From the NCBI GenBank assembly GCA_029964075.1, contig CM057135.1, forward strand, positions 1,969,001 through 2,033,000: a stretch of 64,000 nt of DNA. The letters are read 5' to 3'. The position numbers and the translations under genes were made by a program. Shown piece after piece: positions 21,561 to 32,075 of the stretch (position 1 is the first letter of the stretch; every line of letters starts with the position of its first letter). Below the pieces are notes generated by a model that worked only from the letters and a program-made list of their open reading frames with translations, was not told the DNA's origin and made no database searches. Source of the DNA: Patiria pectinifera (Eukaryota; Echinodermata; Asteroidea; Valvatida; Asterinidae).

Positions 21561-22799
21561 AAGAGCCTTCTGATGCATTTCTAACATCTATTAAAATTTT
21601 AAATACATAAAATTTGATATTAAAACAAAAGGATATACAAACAACAAGAAACCAAGAAAACACTACACACGAAAGACAGAACGTGGACAGTGCAGCGCTG
21701 CAAAGAAGAAAAACAAAAGTGAAAGAAAACACTGTCGCCAATAGGGCGTGTCTCTTTAACCCTGCACATGACGGACAAAAAAACACACAAAACAATTAAA
21801 AAAACCAAAAACTGCACAAGGGAGTATAATATGGGATTTCTAAAAATGGGCAGGGCAGATGAAGCTAAGTAAAGGAAGTGGATAGGAGAACCGGGCAGTA
21901 CAAACAAAACCAGGCAGAGGATGGTTATACAGGGCCAATAGGGAAGGGAATGGTAAGACAGGAATGGGGAAGAGAAGCAACAAAACCAACTCTGAAGGAG
22001 AGGGCTGGGGAAAGGAGTATGGTGGAGGAATTTATCCAGCAGAGCAAAACAAACACGATCAACCAAGAATAGCATAAAAAATTGTGCTGTAAAACAACAG
22101 CAGAGTATTGTGATGTGTCATTTATTAACTTTAAATAAATAAGTTACATGTGCCACACGTGCATTGTATGATCATCCACTGGATCCACCCAATCCACCGG
22201 TAATCCACCCAATCCACCAGTAATCCACCCAATCCACCAGTATTCCATCCAATCCACCAGTATTCCACCCAATCCACAAGTAATCCACCAAATCCACAAG
22301 GTAATCCACCCAATCCACCAGTACTTCACCCCCCCCCCTAATAAAGTTCCACTGGTGCACGTTTCCAAGTCTGCTTTACGCTACCAAGGTCTGGAAGTTG
22401 GACCGTCGCCCAGTGTTGTGGCATACAACCGCAGGAGCTAAAACGCGATAGGGGCCTGGCTGAGGACGAAGGGCAACGCTCGTTACATTGGTGGCAGCGG
22501 TGGGATCCACTGAGGGCGACGTATAGGCAGATTATCCAGGGGAAAAGCAGTAGCTGAATAAGTGTGATCAAGTGGAGCTGGTACAGAAACAGAAATGGAC
22601 AGCAAAGACGGGATGTTTCCAGGGAGTATGGGATACCCTGAGGGACCAACGGGAAGGGTGGTCAGCCGGGCAAGCATCAGACTGCAGCCGGTAGTTACAC
22701 CATCGCCTCCTATGTTAACGCCAGTATGTACAACTAGCACCACAAGGCCTCCACTGACAAGATCAACGGAAGGGACAGATGTCGGAGTGGAGGGGGTGG
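21348..22799 (+). repeat. Upstream copy of a duplicated block (flank, LTR and gag leader)
   Basis: This block matches 22818-24580 at an offset of about 1.46 kb, with small indels. It contains the end of the 102-bp minisatellite, non-coding flank, a partial LTR (22109-22487), and the leader and start of gag (22488-22799). Because it includes the target site GTAT next to the LTR, the duplication happened after the retrotransposon inserted. The 22800-22818 junction joins gag sequence to minisatellite sequence. Confidence 0.85.
22109..22487 (+). repeat. Partial LTR (duplicate) with an internal deletion
   Basis: It starts TGTGATGTGTC after GTAT and ends CTCGTTACA. Relative to the 5' LTR it lacks about 310 bp, including the TATA box. 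The deletion breakpoints sit at two GATCA words, one retained, consistent with microhomology-mediated loss. It keeps the ATCCACC minisatellite. Confidence 0.85.
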
Positions 22800-22819
22800 A
22801 CTTCTTCACTCGGGTATGA
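22595..22819 (+). pseudogene. gag N-terminus, duplicate fragment
   Basis: The ATG at 22595 opens MDSKDGMFPGSMGYPEG and stays open until the duplication junction near 22800. The equivalent position in the main element has one extra T that closes the ATG frame early, so this fragment preserves the ancestral gag start better than the main copy. Confidence 0.7.
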
Positions 22820-23571
22820 CGCGACCTGTTTCTTGATCCGATTGGACTGGATATGAGACATCACATCTGGTTACAGCCGCTAGGACGTCTTCACTCCTTT
22901 ACTCAAGACTGACGTGACCTGTTTCTTGATCTGATTGGACTGGATCTGAGGGGCATCCGAGACATCACATCTCGTTACAGCTGCTTGTATTTCTTCACTC
23001 CTTGACTCGGGACTGACGTGACCTATTTCTTAAGAGCCTTCTGATGCATTTCTAACATCTATTAAAATTTTAAATACATAAAATTTGATATTAAAACAAA
23101 AGGATATACAAACAACAAGAAAACACTTCACACGAAAGACAGAACGTGGACGGTGCAGCGCTGACAAAAAGAAAAACAAAAGTGAAAGAAAACACTGTCG
23201 CCAATAGGGCGTGTCTCTTTAACCCTGCACATGACGGACAAAAAAACACACAAAACAATTAAAAATACCAAAAACTGCACAAGGGAGTATAATTTGGGAT
23301 TTCTAAAAATGGGCAGGGCAGATGAGGCTGAGTAAAGGAAGTGGATAGGAGAACCGGGCAGTACAAACAAAACCAGGCAGAGGATGGTTATACAGGGCCA
23401 ATAGGGAAGGGAATGGTAAGACAGGAATGGGGAAGAGAAGCAACAAAACCAAATCTGAAGGAGAGGGCTGGGGAAAGGAGTATGGTGGAGGAATTTATCC
23501 AGCAGAGCAAAACAAACACGATCAACCAAGAATAGCATAACAAATTGTGGAGTAAAACAACAGCAGAGTAT

Positions 23572-24265
23572 TGTGATTTGTCATTTATTAACTTTAAATA
23601 AATAAGTTACATGTGCCACACGTGCATTGTATGATCAACTAGTCATGCTAAGTCACTCACATATGAGCAGTGGATTCTGATTGGCTTGTATTGTGTAAGG
23701 GGCGGGTTCTAAGTCACTCTGTGGGAATACTGGATTCTGATTGGTTAATGGGTTTTGTGCACTTGCTAATGCCATACACTGTTTGTACATGTAGATATTA
23801 TGACTGACATATGTTCAGGACTGTATAAAAGGAAGAGCAGGATCTAATAAACCTCACTTCTTATTTTCCTTCGACTTATGATGGAGTGAGACCAATGAGA
23901 AGTCAGATCAGTATCCCGTGTCCAATTAATTGTTATACCAGCCGGATCATCCACTGGATCCACCCAATCCACCGGTAATCCACCCAATCCACCAGTAATC
24001 CACCCAATCCACCAGTATTCCACCCAATTCACCAGTATTCCACCCAATCCACAAGTAATCCACCAAATCCACAAGGTAATCCACCCAATCCACCAGTATT
24101 GCACCCACCCCCCCCCTAATAAAGTTCCACTGGTGCACGTTTCCAAGTCTGCTTTACGCTACCAAGGTCTGGAAGTTGGACCGTCGCCCAGTGTTGTGGC
24201 ATACAACCGCAGGAGCTAAAACGCGATAGGGGCCTGGCTGAGGACGAAGGGCAACGCTCGTTACA
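23572..24265 (+). repeat. 5' LTR
   Basis: Starts TGTGATTTGTC and ends CTCGTTACA (694 bp). It includes a TATA box (23824), AATAAA at 24118 and a 20-21-bp minisatellite with ATCCACC cores (about 23947-24105). The 3' LTR is ~54 bp shorter because it has fewer minisatellite units. Confidence 0.9.
23824..23832 (+). promoter_or_regulatory. TATA box of the 5' LTR
   Basis: TATAAAAGG lies about 250 bp into the LTR, before a region rich in CTTCTT. It has the right place and form for the Pol II start of the genomic transcript; the same word is at 32328-32336 in the 3' LTR and is missing from the duplicate LTR at 22.1 kb. Confidence 0.7.
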
Positions 24266-24266
24266 T

Positions 24267-24283
24267 TGGTGGAAGCGGTGGGA
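24267..24283 (+). promoter_or_regulatory. Primer-binding site
   Basis: TGGTGGAAGCGGTGGGA begins two bases after the LTR end. TGG is the complement of the tRNA CCA end, as expected for a tRNA-primed element. The duplicate at 22489 reads TGGTGGCAGCGG. I cannot name the tRNA from memory. Confidence 0.6.
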
Positions 24284-24372
24284 TCCACTGAGGGCGACGT
24301 ATAGGCAAATTATCCAGGGGAAAAGCAGTAGCTGAATAAGTGTAATCAAGTGGAGCTGGTACAGAAACAGAA

Positions 24373-26092
24373 ATGGACAGCAAAGACGGGATGTTTCCAG
24401 GGAGTATTGGGATACCCTGAGGGACCAACGGGAAGGGTGGTCAGCCGGGCAAGCATCAGACAGCAGCCGGTAGTTACACCATCGCCTCCTATGTTAACGC
24501 CAGTATGTACAACTAGCACCACAAGGCCTCCACTGACAAGATCAACGGAAGGGACAGATGTCGGAGTGGAGGGGGTGGAGGTAAAGCTGGGGGCAGCTGA
24601 TAAAGAGACTGGAGGTGTCCGACAGAGAGTGTTGGCCGCACAGGAACTTTTCCGGAGGAAGGAGAAAGTTGGGGAGGTGGCGTCATCAACTGTTGGCAAA
24701 TCCGAGCCTTCGCACAGGCCCAGGTACATGTCCACACCAGTAACATGGGGACCAAGACCAACTCACCGAAGTCCGACAGAGTGGTACCAGGCAGTGACCA
24801 CACCTGATAGTGTGAGTTGGCCTAAATATCCAGAAACACTGCATGGGGGACCACTGGGGTCGCTGGATGGGCTGGCAGGATTTGGAGGGACTCCGCCTCA
24901 GGCCACTAGCAGACAATACGTTTTCCAGCAAACTCCAAGCATCTTCACCACTCCACTTTCAATGGGGGAAGTGAGATGTAATCTACAGGAGCAGCTGGGG
25001 GAAATGCCAGGACGGCATCTGTATACTGGGGAAGTGAGGGTGCCAGAAGTAGTGATGAGTACGGGACAGCAGCAACAGAAATTGGTGGGACGAGGGGTTG
25101 AGGGGCTGCAATCAGAACAGCCAGATGTGAAATTCCCGGCTGACCCGGAAGGGAAAAGTCCGCCCAAGGCTGCAGAGGTGGAAGGTGCCGGGAGAATTCA
25201 CAGGAAACCATGTATCGTCCCTGACCGGTTTGCTGGAGCGGTTCCGTGGAGAGATTACAAGGCACACTTCGAGTCCTGCGCAGTTATCAATGGTTGGAAG
25301 GCGGAGGAAAAAGCCTACTTTTTAGCAGCCAGTTTGAAAAATCATGCTCAGCAAGTCCTTGGGGACAGGGCATCAGGGGAGGTGTTGAGTTACGCGGAGC
25401 TAACAGCAAGACTAGAGAGACGATATAGGCCAGGAGAGCAGGCCGAGACGTTCTTAGCTGAGCTGCGGAGCAGAGTAAGGAAAGCAAATGAAAGTTTGCA
25501 GGAGCTTGGGCAGGGGATACGCAGACTAACGGAGCTGGCGTACCCAGAACTCCCAAGGAATAGCAGGGAAAGGCTGGCACGGGGGCATTTCGTGAATGCT
25601 ATACCGGATGCTGAGATACGTGCAGGGATTTTCCGGGCTCATCCTGCTACGTTGGATGAGGCATTAAGGGCAGCACTGGAGACGGAGTCTTTTCTGAATG
25701 CAGAGAGGCAACGGCAGCGGAACCAAGGTATCCGACCAGATAAGAACACCAGAACCACGAGGCAAGTGGAATCTGTTTCAAGGGACGAGTTTGAGAGGCA
25801 GACAAGGGCCATGTCCGAACAAATGAGGTTGTTGCATGACATGATGTCGGGGTTGACTCAGGCGATGCAACAAGATACTCCTCGGCGGGTGAGCCGGGAA
25901 GGGGAGTGGATGCGTCAAAGCCAAGGGTGTTTTAAGTGTGGAAAGATGGGACACTTCAACAGGGACTGTCCTGAACTTAAGGTCCACCAGGCGTCGGGAA
26001 ACGAATCCGGGCCAACCCAGCGGGTCATGGGAAGGTCGGAAACAACAAGAGACCCCAGCCAAGTGCCAGTCGTGAAGACGAAGACAAGTTAG
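24373..26092 (+). pseudogene. gag: gag polyprotein (capsid and nucleocapsid)
   Basis: The presumed ATG at 24373 closes at TGA near 24418 because of one extra T relative to the duplicate fragment at 22595. The main frame continues from there to 26092 (about 560 residues). The N-terminal third is Pro/Thr/Gly-rich. A helical capsid-like region follows (WRDYKAHFESCAVINGW, AYFLAASLKNHAQQVLG, YRPGEQAETFLAEL). A CCHC zinc knuckle CFKCGKMGHFNRDC sits near 25930 and would bind genomic RNA. Gag ends in a region overlapping pol. Apart from the frameshift the frame is intact over 1.7 kb, indicating a fairly young element. Confidence 0.85.
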
Positions 26093-27354
26093 TAAAGGAG
26101 GACACAGGGCCTGCCAGAGACCCAGTACAACTCGTACCACGTGGGATGGGGGCAGCACTACATGGAGTGTTTGTACAGGGAGAAATAGGAGGACTTTCAA
26201 TTCCGTTCCTGATCGATACTGGTTCGTCAGAAATATTAATTGAGGTATCAGAGTATAACCTAATGGATAGAGAGACTCGACCGAAGTTGAGGCAAGTCAG
26301 AGAAGTTATCCGCCAAGCTGACGGGAAACCACTGGCGATTAGGGGAAGTGCCAACATGGTGATAAAGATAGGGGGGGGGGGGAATTCAGAAGTTGAAGTC
26401 CTCGTCGCTTCGATCAGAAACAAAGGTATACTTGGCATGAATGTTCTACTGACAGCCGGCTGTACACTGGATCTGAAGCAGCTCCACTTAAAGATGGGGG
26501 AGTTCACCACGCCCTGCTGCAAGGATCAGACAGCTTCTTTCCGTTGTCGCATCCGAGCGGAAAGGGCGACCAGAATTCCACCGGGGCACGAAGCAATCAT
26601 CATGGGAGTGCTAGAAAGGCAGGAGAAACTGAATGGATTGGGGCTGATCGAGCCCACTGACAGAAACAACTTAGCTGAGCGAGGACTGATGGTAGCAATA
26701 GTGCTGGTGGACGCCACGGCAGAGAGATACCCCATACGAATATTTAATCCGTGCACAGAAGTAGCAGAGGTCGACGAAAGAAGCATAGTGGGCATACTGA
26801 CATCCACGGATGCAGAGTCCATACAAGCAAGTGATGGTTCCACAGTGATGACGATGGAAAGGGGAAAAGAAACAGAAGACGAAATTAGTAAAACTGGTAA
26901 GGAAATTCAAGAGCATCTTACGAGCCTGTATCAGGAAAGCGTAAGTCATCTACCAGACAGTGTCGACGGGGAGAAGGTGAAGAATCTCCTGATAGGTTAT
27001 CAAGATGTATTTTCAAGGGGTATGGATGACCTAGGCAAGACCGACGTGGTGCAGCATGAAATCAGGGTGGAGGAGACACGCCCCATTCGACAACACCCAA
27101 GAAGATTCCCCATCTGGCAGCGTGCAGAGGTGGATGAACAGGTGCGAGACATGCTTCAGAAAGGAATCATAGAACCATCAAGTAGCCCGTGGGCATCACC
27201 AGTGGTGTTGGTGAAAAAGGACGGTTCTACCCGGTTCTGTGTGGACTACAGGTCCCTTAGTTCTCACACTCTGAACGATGCCTACCCAATACCCCGAGTG
27301 GATGACAGCTTGGATTCTCAACCCTCGACTTGGCTAGTGGATACTGGCAGGTAG
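25981..27354 (+). pseudogene. pol: pol part 1: protease and start of reverse transcriptase
   Basis: This -1 frame opens at 25981, inside gag. Retroviral-type aspartic protease: IPFLIDTGSSEILIE (active-site DTGS near 26217) and GILGMNVL near 26437. A G-run of twelve at 26371-26382 lies within the frame. RT begins near 27060 with HEIRVEETRPIRQHPRRFP, then GIIEPSSSPWASPVVLVKKD, RFCVDYRSLS and DAYPIPRVDD. It closes at 27354 after a frameshift near 27325. Confidence 0.85.
25996..26002 (+). promoter_or_regulatory. Candidate -1 frameshift site
   Basis: GGGAAAC reads G GGA AAC in the gag frame, the X XXY YYZ arrangement of slippery heptamers. Pol lies in the -1 frame and becomes open at 25981, so slippage here would enter pol directly. 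GC-rich sequence after it (CCGGGCCAACCCAGCGGG) might form a stimulatory structure, which I could not fold. Confidence 0.5.
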
Positions 27355-27690
27355 CGCTGGACGACGATGCAAAAGCTAAGTCAGCTTTCGTCACAAGAGG
27401 TGGACTCTACCAGTGGAGGGTAATGCCCTTTGGCTTATGTAATGCTCCAGCTACATTCGAGAGGCTGATGGAGAGAATTTTTGCGGGGCTACAGTGGGAA
27501 ACCCTACTGCTCTACCTGGACGACATAGTAGTCTTCGCTAAGACAGTGGATGAGGAGGTAGCAAGACTTCAGGAGGTCTTCCTAGGGCTCAGACGAGCTA
27601 ACCCTAAGTTAAAGCCCAAGAAATGTCATCTCTTCCAGCAGTCAGTGAGCTACCTGGGTAGAAGGAGTGTCCACAGATCCGGAAAAAGTC
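27325..27690 (+). pseudogene. pol: pol part 2: reverse transcriptase catalytic region
   Basis: The frame from 27330 continues RT: DLASGYWQV-like start, AFVTRGGLYQWRVMPFGL, NAPATFERLM and the catalytic LLYLDDIVVF near 27515. It runs to SVSYLG near 27655, where a second frame change moves the coding sequence to the next frame. Both breaks look like single indels relative to neighbouring frames; their exact bases need an alignment. Confidence 0.85.
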
Positions 27691-29271
27691 CGAGCGGTGG
27701 AGAAGTGGCCAACGAATCAGTCTACAAAGGATGTGAGGAGCCAAATTGGACTGTCATCTTACTACAGGCGCTACATAAAGGGGTTTGCACACCTGGCCAA
27801 ACCCTTGCACCGACTTATGGAGAAGAACCAGATCTTCCAGTGGACAGATGAATGTGAGCAGGCATTCCAAGCCTTAAAGACGTCATTGACAACAGCCCCT
27901 ATCCTTGTCTACCCCAAGGTGGAAGGAGAGTTTGTGTTGGACACGGATGCGAGCAACACCGGAATTGGAGCTGTCCTGTCGCAGAGGCAAGATAGGGTGG
28001 AAAAAGTCATTACGTATGCCAGTCGCACGATGTCGAAACCTGAGAGGAATTATTGTGTTACGAGGCGGGAGCTGCTGGCTGTGGCGTCATACGTAAAGCA
28101 TTTCAACCATTATCTGTATGGTCGGCGATTTGTGGTCAGGACAGATCATGGAGCGTTGCGCTGGTTACTCAACTTCCGAAACCCGGAGGGCCAACTTGTA
28201 AGGTGGATGGAGATCTTAAGCGAGTATGACTTTGCAGTTCAACATCGTGCCGGTCGGATCCACCAGAACGCCGAGGCGCTTTCTCGAAAGCCATGCAGAC
28301 AGTGCGGCAGAGACACTGCAGGTGCAGAGGACCAGCTTAATCCACCACAAGATGAGGCCAACGTGGAGACAGCCGAAGAAGCAGCCAAAGCAGAAACCTC
28401 AACGGAGGAACAACCCAAAGATAAAGCTACATCCACGGTCGAGGCAGACCGTGGTGCTAGAACTCTCAGCGCCCTAACACCGAAGTGGACCTTACAGGAG
28501 CTGAGGGAGCAGCAATTGGCAGACTCCACTATAGGACCAATCATGAGAGTGAAGGAGGAAGGGGATACGAGACCAGCATGGGAATCGATATCCACAGAGT
28601 CTGCTTCCACAAAAACATACTGGGCACTTTGGCAGCAGCTTAAGATACGACAGGGAGTCCTATGTCGACGATATGAGTCTGATGACGGGAAACACGGCAG
28701 ATGGCAGGTGGTTTTGCCAGAAAGCTTGCAGGATGAAGTTCTGGAGGAACTCCACGACAGCAAGACAGCACGTCACCAGGGGGTGCACAAGACGCTGCAC
28801 AAAATCCGGCGGAAGTACTATTGGACAGGGATGTCAGCTGACGTGCGGACCAAGATCCGGCAATGCACAGTCTGCGCTCGAAGAAAGTCACCGGCGAAGA
28901 AGCCACGAGCTCCACTTCAGCAGTATGTGGTTGGGGCGCCAATGGAGAGGATTGCTTTGGATATCATGGGCCCTCTTCCAAGAAGTGACAGGGGTATGGC
29001 CTATGTACTCGTAGTTGGCGATCCATTTACAAAGTGGATTGAGGCGTATGCACTTCCGGACCAGAAGGCAACTACGGTAGCAGAAACACTGGTGGAGCAG
29101 TTTATCTGCAGATATGGTTGCCCGAAGGAAATTCACAGTGATCAAGGCACCAATTTCTTCCAGTCGGCGGTGTTTAGGGAAGTTTGTAGACTGCTGGGAA
29201 TCGACCAGACACGTACCTGCCCATGGAACCCCAAGTCAGATGGGTTCATCGAGCGATTCACCGGAGTTTGA
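27667..29271 (+). pseudogene. pol: pol part 3: RNase H and integrase
   Basis: RNase H: FVLDTDASNTGIGAVLSQ, RRELLAV and RTDHGALRWL, the gypsy D-E-D pattern. A linker rich in Glu/Ala/Thr follows. Integrase has the HHCC zinc finger (H at HDS and HQG, then CTVC near 28865) and the DDE triad: D in ALDIMGPLP, D in HSDQGTNFF, E in SDGFIERF near 29255. A frameshift directly after the catalytic Glu ends this frame at 29271. Confidence 0.88.
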
Positions 29272-30145
29272 TCAATCTTGTTGCTCCGTTTGTGGAGCCG
29301 GGTCAGAAGGACTGGGATGTTAACTTGGCATACTCTATGATGGCCTACCGAAGTGCGGCACAAGCAAGCACGGAAGAGTCACCGTGTTTCATGATGATGG
29401 GACGGGAGATACCTCTACCCCTGGATGCCCTTACGGAGCTGCCAGACAATTGTGAAGATCAATTGTCAACGGATTACGCCAGAAACCTGCGAGAAAAGAT
29501 GAGCAAGGCACACAAGAAGGCTCGAAGTAGCATGAAGGCGAATCTTCGGCGACAGAAGCGCAACTATGATCGCCATGTGGCGGGCAAAGAGAGGGTATGT
29601 TCGTGTGGTTACACAACACTGCACGAAAAAAAGGGCTGTCACCTAAGCTTCAGTTCAAGTGGCTGGGACCGTATCTGGTAGTGGACCAGCTGTCTGATGT
29701 GACTTTTCGAGTACAAGAAACACCAAGATCCAAGATGTAGGTTGTGCACTATGACAAACTGAAGGTTTACACCGGCCCCGAAAGGAGAACATGGCGAGTG
29801 GGATCAAGAACCAGCAGCCCTGTGGAACTGGAGGATGTGCAGGATCAATCGTGGCCAAATACTGCGGTGGACTCGAGTTCAGCAGATGATCCACTGAATG
29901 AGTCTAATGTGGAAGCCGGTGAATTCCGGGATGACGAAACTCACCTTGCATCAAGTGCCGACGAATTTCCGACAGCAGATCCGGAGGCAGAACCACCAGG
30001 CACAGCAGAAGGGAGCATGGGTAAAAACTTCACAGTGGCCTCGGAAGAGAAGGAACAAGATTCTACAAGCCCCCAGCCGCGAAAACATCGATATCCCCGG
30101 CGGCAGAGAAGACGTCCCACTAGACTACAGGATTACGAAGTTTAA
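29223..30145 (+). pseudogene. pol: pol part 4: integrase C-terminus (GPY/F module) and tail
   Basis: One frame (to about 29590) carries WDVNLAYSMMAYRSA and the DRHVAGK end of the core. The next (from 29597) carries LQFKWLGPYLVVDQL, a GPY/F module that ends gypsy integrases. An in-frame TAG near 29735 interrupts just before VVHYDKLKVYTG. The acidic, Ser/Glu-rich tail then runs on to YPRRQRRRPTRLQDYEV and stops at 30145. No chromodomain is visible. Confidence 0.8.
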
Positions 30146-30384
30146 TCCTCGAAAGATAAAAATTGAAGAAATCTCCGAAATAATTAAACAAGGGCGCCAC
30201 CACGCGGCAATGCGAGAAAGGGCAGAAAACTTTTAATTGGTATCCGGTAGGCAAAGAGCTACACAACGGTGACTTTTGCGGGCAACGCTTCGCTGCATAG
30301 TGATAACGTACGTACGTACGCACGCACGTACACTGTCGTCATTCCTTAGTTGAACTCGCCACAATATCGCATCGCACGTACATA

Positions 30385-30510
30385 CTCCAGTCTGATTTGG
30401 TCCACCGCAACCGAAGTGATCCACCGGGCCGTGTCTGATCCACCGCAACCAACGTGATCCACCGCTACCAACGTGATCCACCGGGGGACGTGCTTGATCC
30501 ACCGCATAAC
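30385..30510 (+). repeat. Tandem repeat with GATCCACCG cores, before the 3' ORF
   Basis: About six units of 19-22 bp built on TGATCCACCGCAACCAACG. The ATCCACC core is the same as in the LTR minisatellite, and CTTTATTCAGG plus GATCCCCAGTGGAC follow, echoing the LTR order. It sits between pol and the zinc-finger ORF and may be a captured LTR-derived control region. A short ACGT-rich microsatellite precedes it (30307-30333). Confidence 0.65.
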
Positions 30511-30562
30511 TTTATTCAGGGGATTTTTGTAGATCCCCAGTGGACTGTATCCAAGATTCACC

Positions 30563-31409
30563 ATGCTAGGTAGTCATGGTGGTGGCGGTCATCATGGTCG
30601 TGATCGCCGTGATAATGACAAACCACGAGCAGGAAACGGCAACAAAAAGCAGGAAAAGCGGGAGCGACGGCAGGGGAGCGGGTCCCTCAAGAAGCAAAGG
30701 AAGGAGCAGGGTAGCACTAGCGGTGCAACTACAAGTAGTAGGCCTACTACTTCCAGCCATCCCCAGCCTGATCATCATGGGAGGGAGCAGCAACCTCCTC
30801 GTCCCCTGGGCAAAACTTCAACACCAAGCAGCCATAAACATGCCGAGCAGCACCAACACCAGTCTTCATCAAGCCTCACATCCAAGAGGTACGTGTGTCC
30901 ATTCCCCGAGTGCTGCAGGAAGTTTTCTCTAAAGACCAACCTTGCCAGGCATACTAAGGAGACCCATCCCCCAGAAGGCGTCCAAACTCACATGCGAAAC
31001 CTGCTCAGAGGAGTTTACCCGAAAAGCCAGCCTACATCGGCATGCCGAAAGGCGCAGCCACTGCCAACCGGGAATGCTAATACCAGCCCCGACTGGCCTT
31101 CTGGCATCCACCGCAGCGGCTCCTCCAACTGTGGAACTCGCCGACACCCCTATGCCACCCGAGCCACAAGTGAAACTTCTTCCACCTGGTACAACCCCCA
31201 CACCCCCATCAACTTCAACTGGTCACCCCAAGACAGGAGGAAAGTCTATTAAACTCCTTAGACGGTTGCAGGCAGAAATGGCCCCAGTCAGTTCATCCAC
31301 CGAGAGCGAGGAGGTGGAAGATCGACTAGAAGTAACGACAACAATCCGGGTCTACAAGGGAACCATCCTGCACCACCAGGAACAAACGGTAGAAGAATTT
31401 AACTTGTAA
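30563..31409 (+). pseudogene. Third ORF: two-finger C2H2 zinc-finger protein
   Basis: The ATG at 30563 opens a Gly/His/Lys/Ser-rich basic N-terminus, then the first finger near residue 110, C-X4-C-X12-H-X4-H (starts CPFPECCRKFSLK). A frame change at the C-run near 30970 moves the reading into a second frame carrying finger two, C-X2-C-X12-H-X5-H (starts CETCSEEFTRKA). A Pro/Thr-rich stretch follows, then an acidic end closing EEFNL at 31409. It occupies the position of env. Neither a signal peptide nor a membrane segment is visible, so it is not an envelope protein. It may be a captured host transcription-factor-like gene or an element-specific DNA- or RNA-binding factor. Confidence 0.7.
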
Positions 31410-31424
31410 ACTTCAAATTTAAGG

Positions 31425-31545
31425 GAGATAGATAAATCATCAGTTATTTTTATAATTTCCTAAAATTATAGAAGTCATCAATTATTTTTATAATTTCCTA
31501 AAATTATAGATAAGTCATCAGTTATTTTTATAATTTCCTACAAAC
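31425..31545 (+). repeat. Three-copy AT-rich tandem repeat
   Basis: A unit of about 40 bp, containing GTTATTTTTATAATTTCCTA, occurs three times in the 3' untranslated region of the gypsy element. A GA-repeat follows at 31578-31595. Confidence 0.8.
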
Positions 31546-32056
31546 CAGTTTCAACAAAAATGTCAAGATTAGGATTCAGAGAGAGAGAGAGAGAAAAAAT
31601 AACTTGCCCTTAAGTGTTATTGCAAAGAAAAATGTTGATGTTCATGTTGTTATAATTTATATAAAGTTAAAGTTAAAGAGTTGTGTAATAGTTTCGTATT
31701 TAAAGTTTATTGCTTCAAACCGAGAAAATTAGGAAGGATATGATTAAGAGTGGAAATCATCATCTGGTAAATGTTAAGCTAAATTATGTAATTCTTGTCA
31801 GAGACATGTGTGATGAAAACTAGTTAGAATTACACGGATGTATAGTTTAAAATGTTTTATGCTAGAGTTACTGCCACGTTTGGTAATTATAATTTAGCAC
31901 TGCATGTAAGATTTTTCAGCTGAGAAGTTATGAGACCTACTGAATAAAAGATATGGCTGTGAAATATCTTTGTTTGTATGAGTTTAGAATGGGGTGAAAA
32001 CGATAATTAGTTATTTAATTATTTAATACTTCAGAGTGGACTATTTCAGGGACTGA

Positions 32057-32075
32057 AAACTCTGGGGGAAGGTCA
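32057..32075 (+). promoter_or_regulatory. Polypurine tract
   Basis: GGGGGAAGG immediately precedes TCA and the 3' LTR start (TGTGATGTG). It is the expected plus-strand priming site; it is short and imperfect on its left side. Confidence 0.55.

Noticed and set aside
22131..22368. Three overlapping minus-strand ORFs rich in Trp/Gly/Asp (also at 23844-24146 and 32348-32596)
   Set aside because: They are antisense readings of the ATCCACC minisatellite in the LTRs; the repeat creates long frames without coding meaning.
28239..28763. Long minus-strand ORFs across gag and pol
   Set aside because: Antisense shadows of the gypsy polyprotein.
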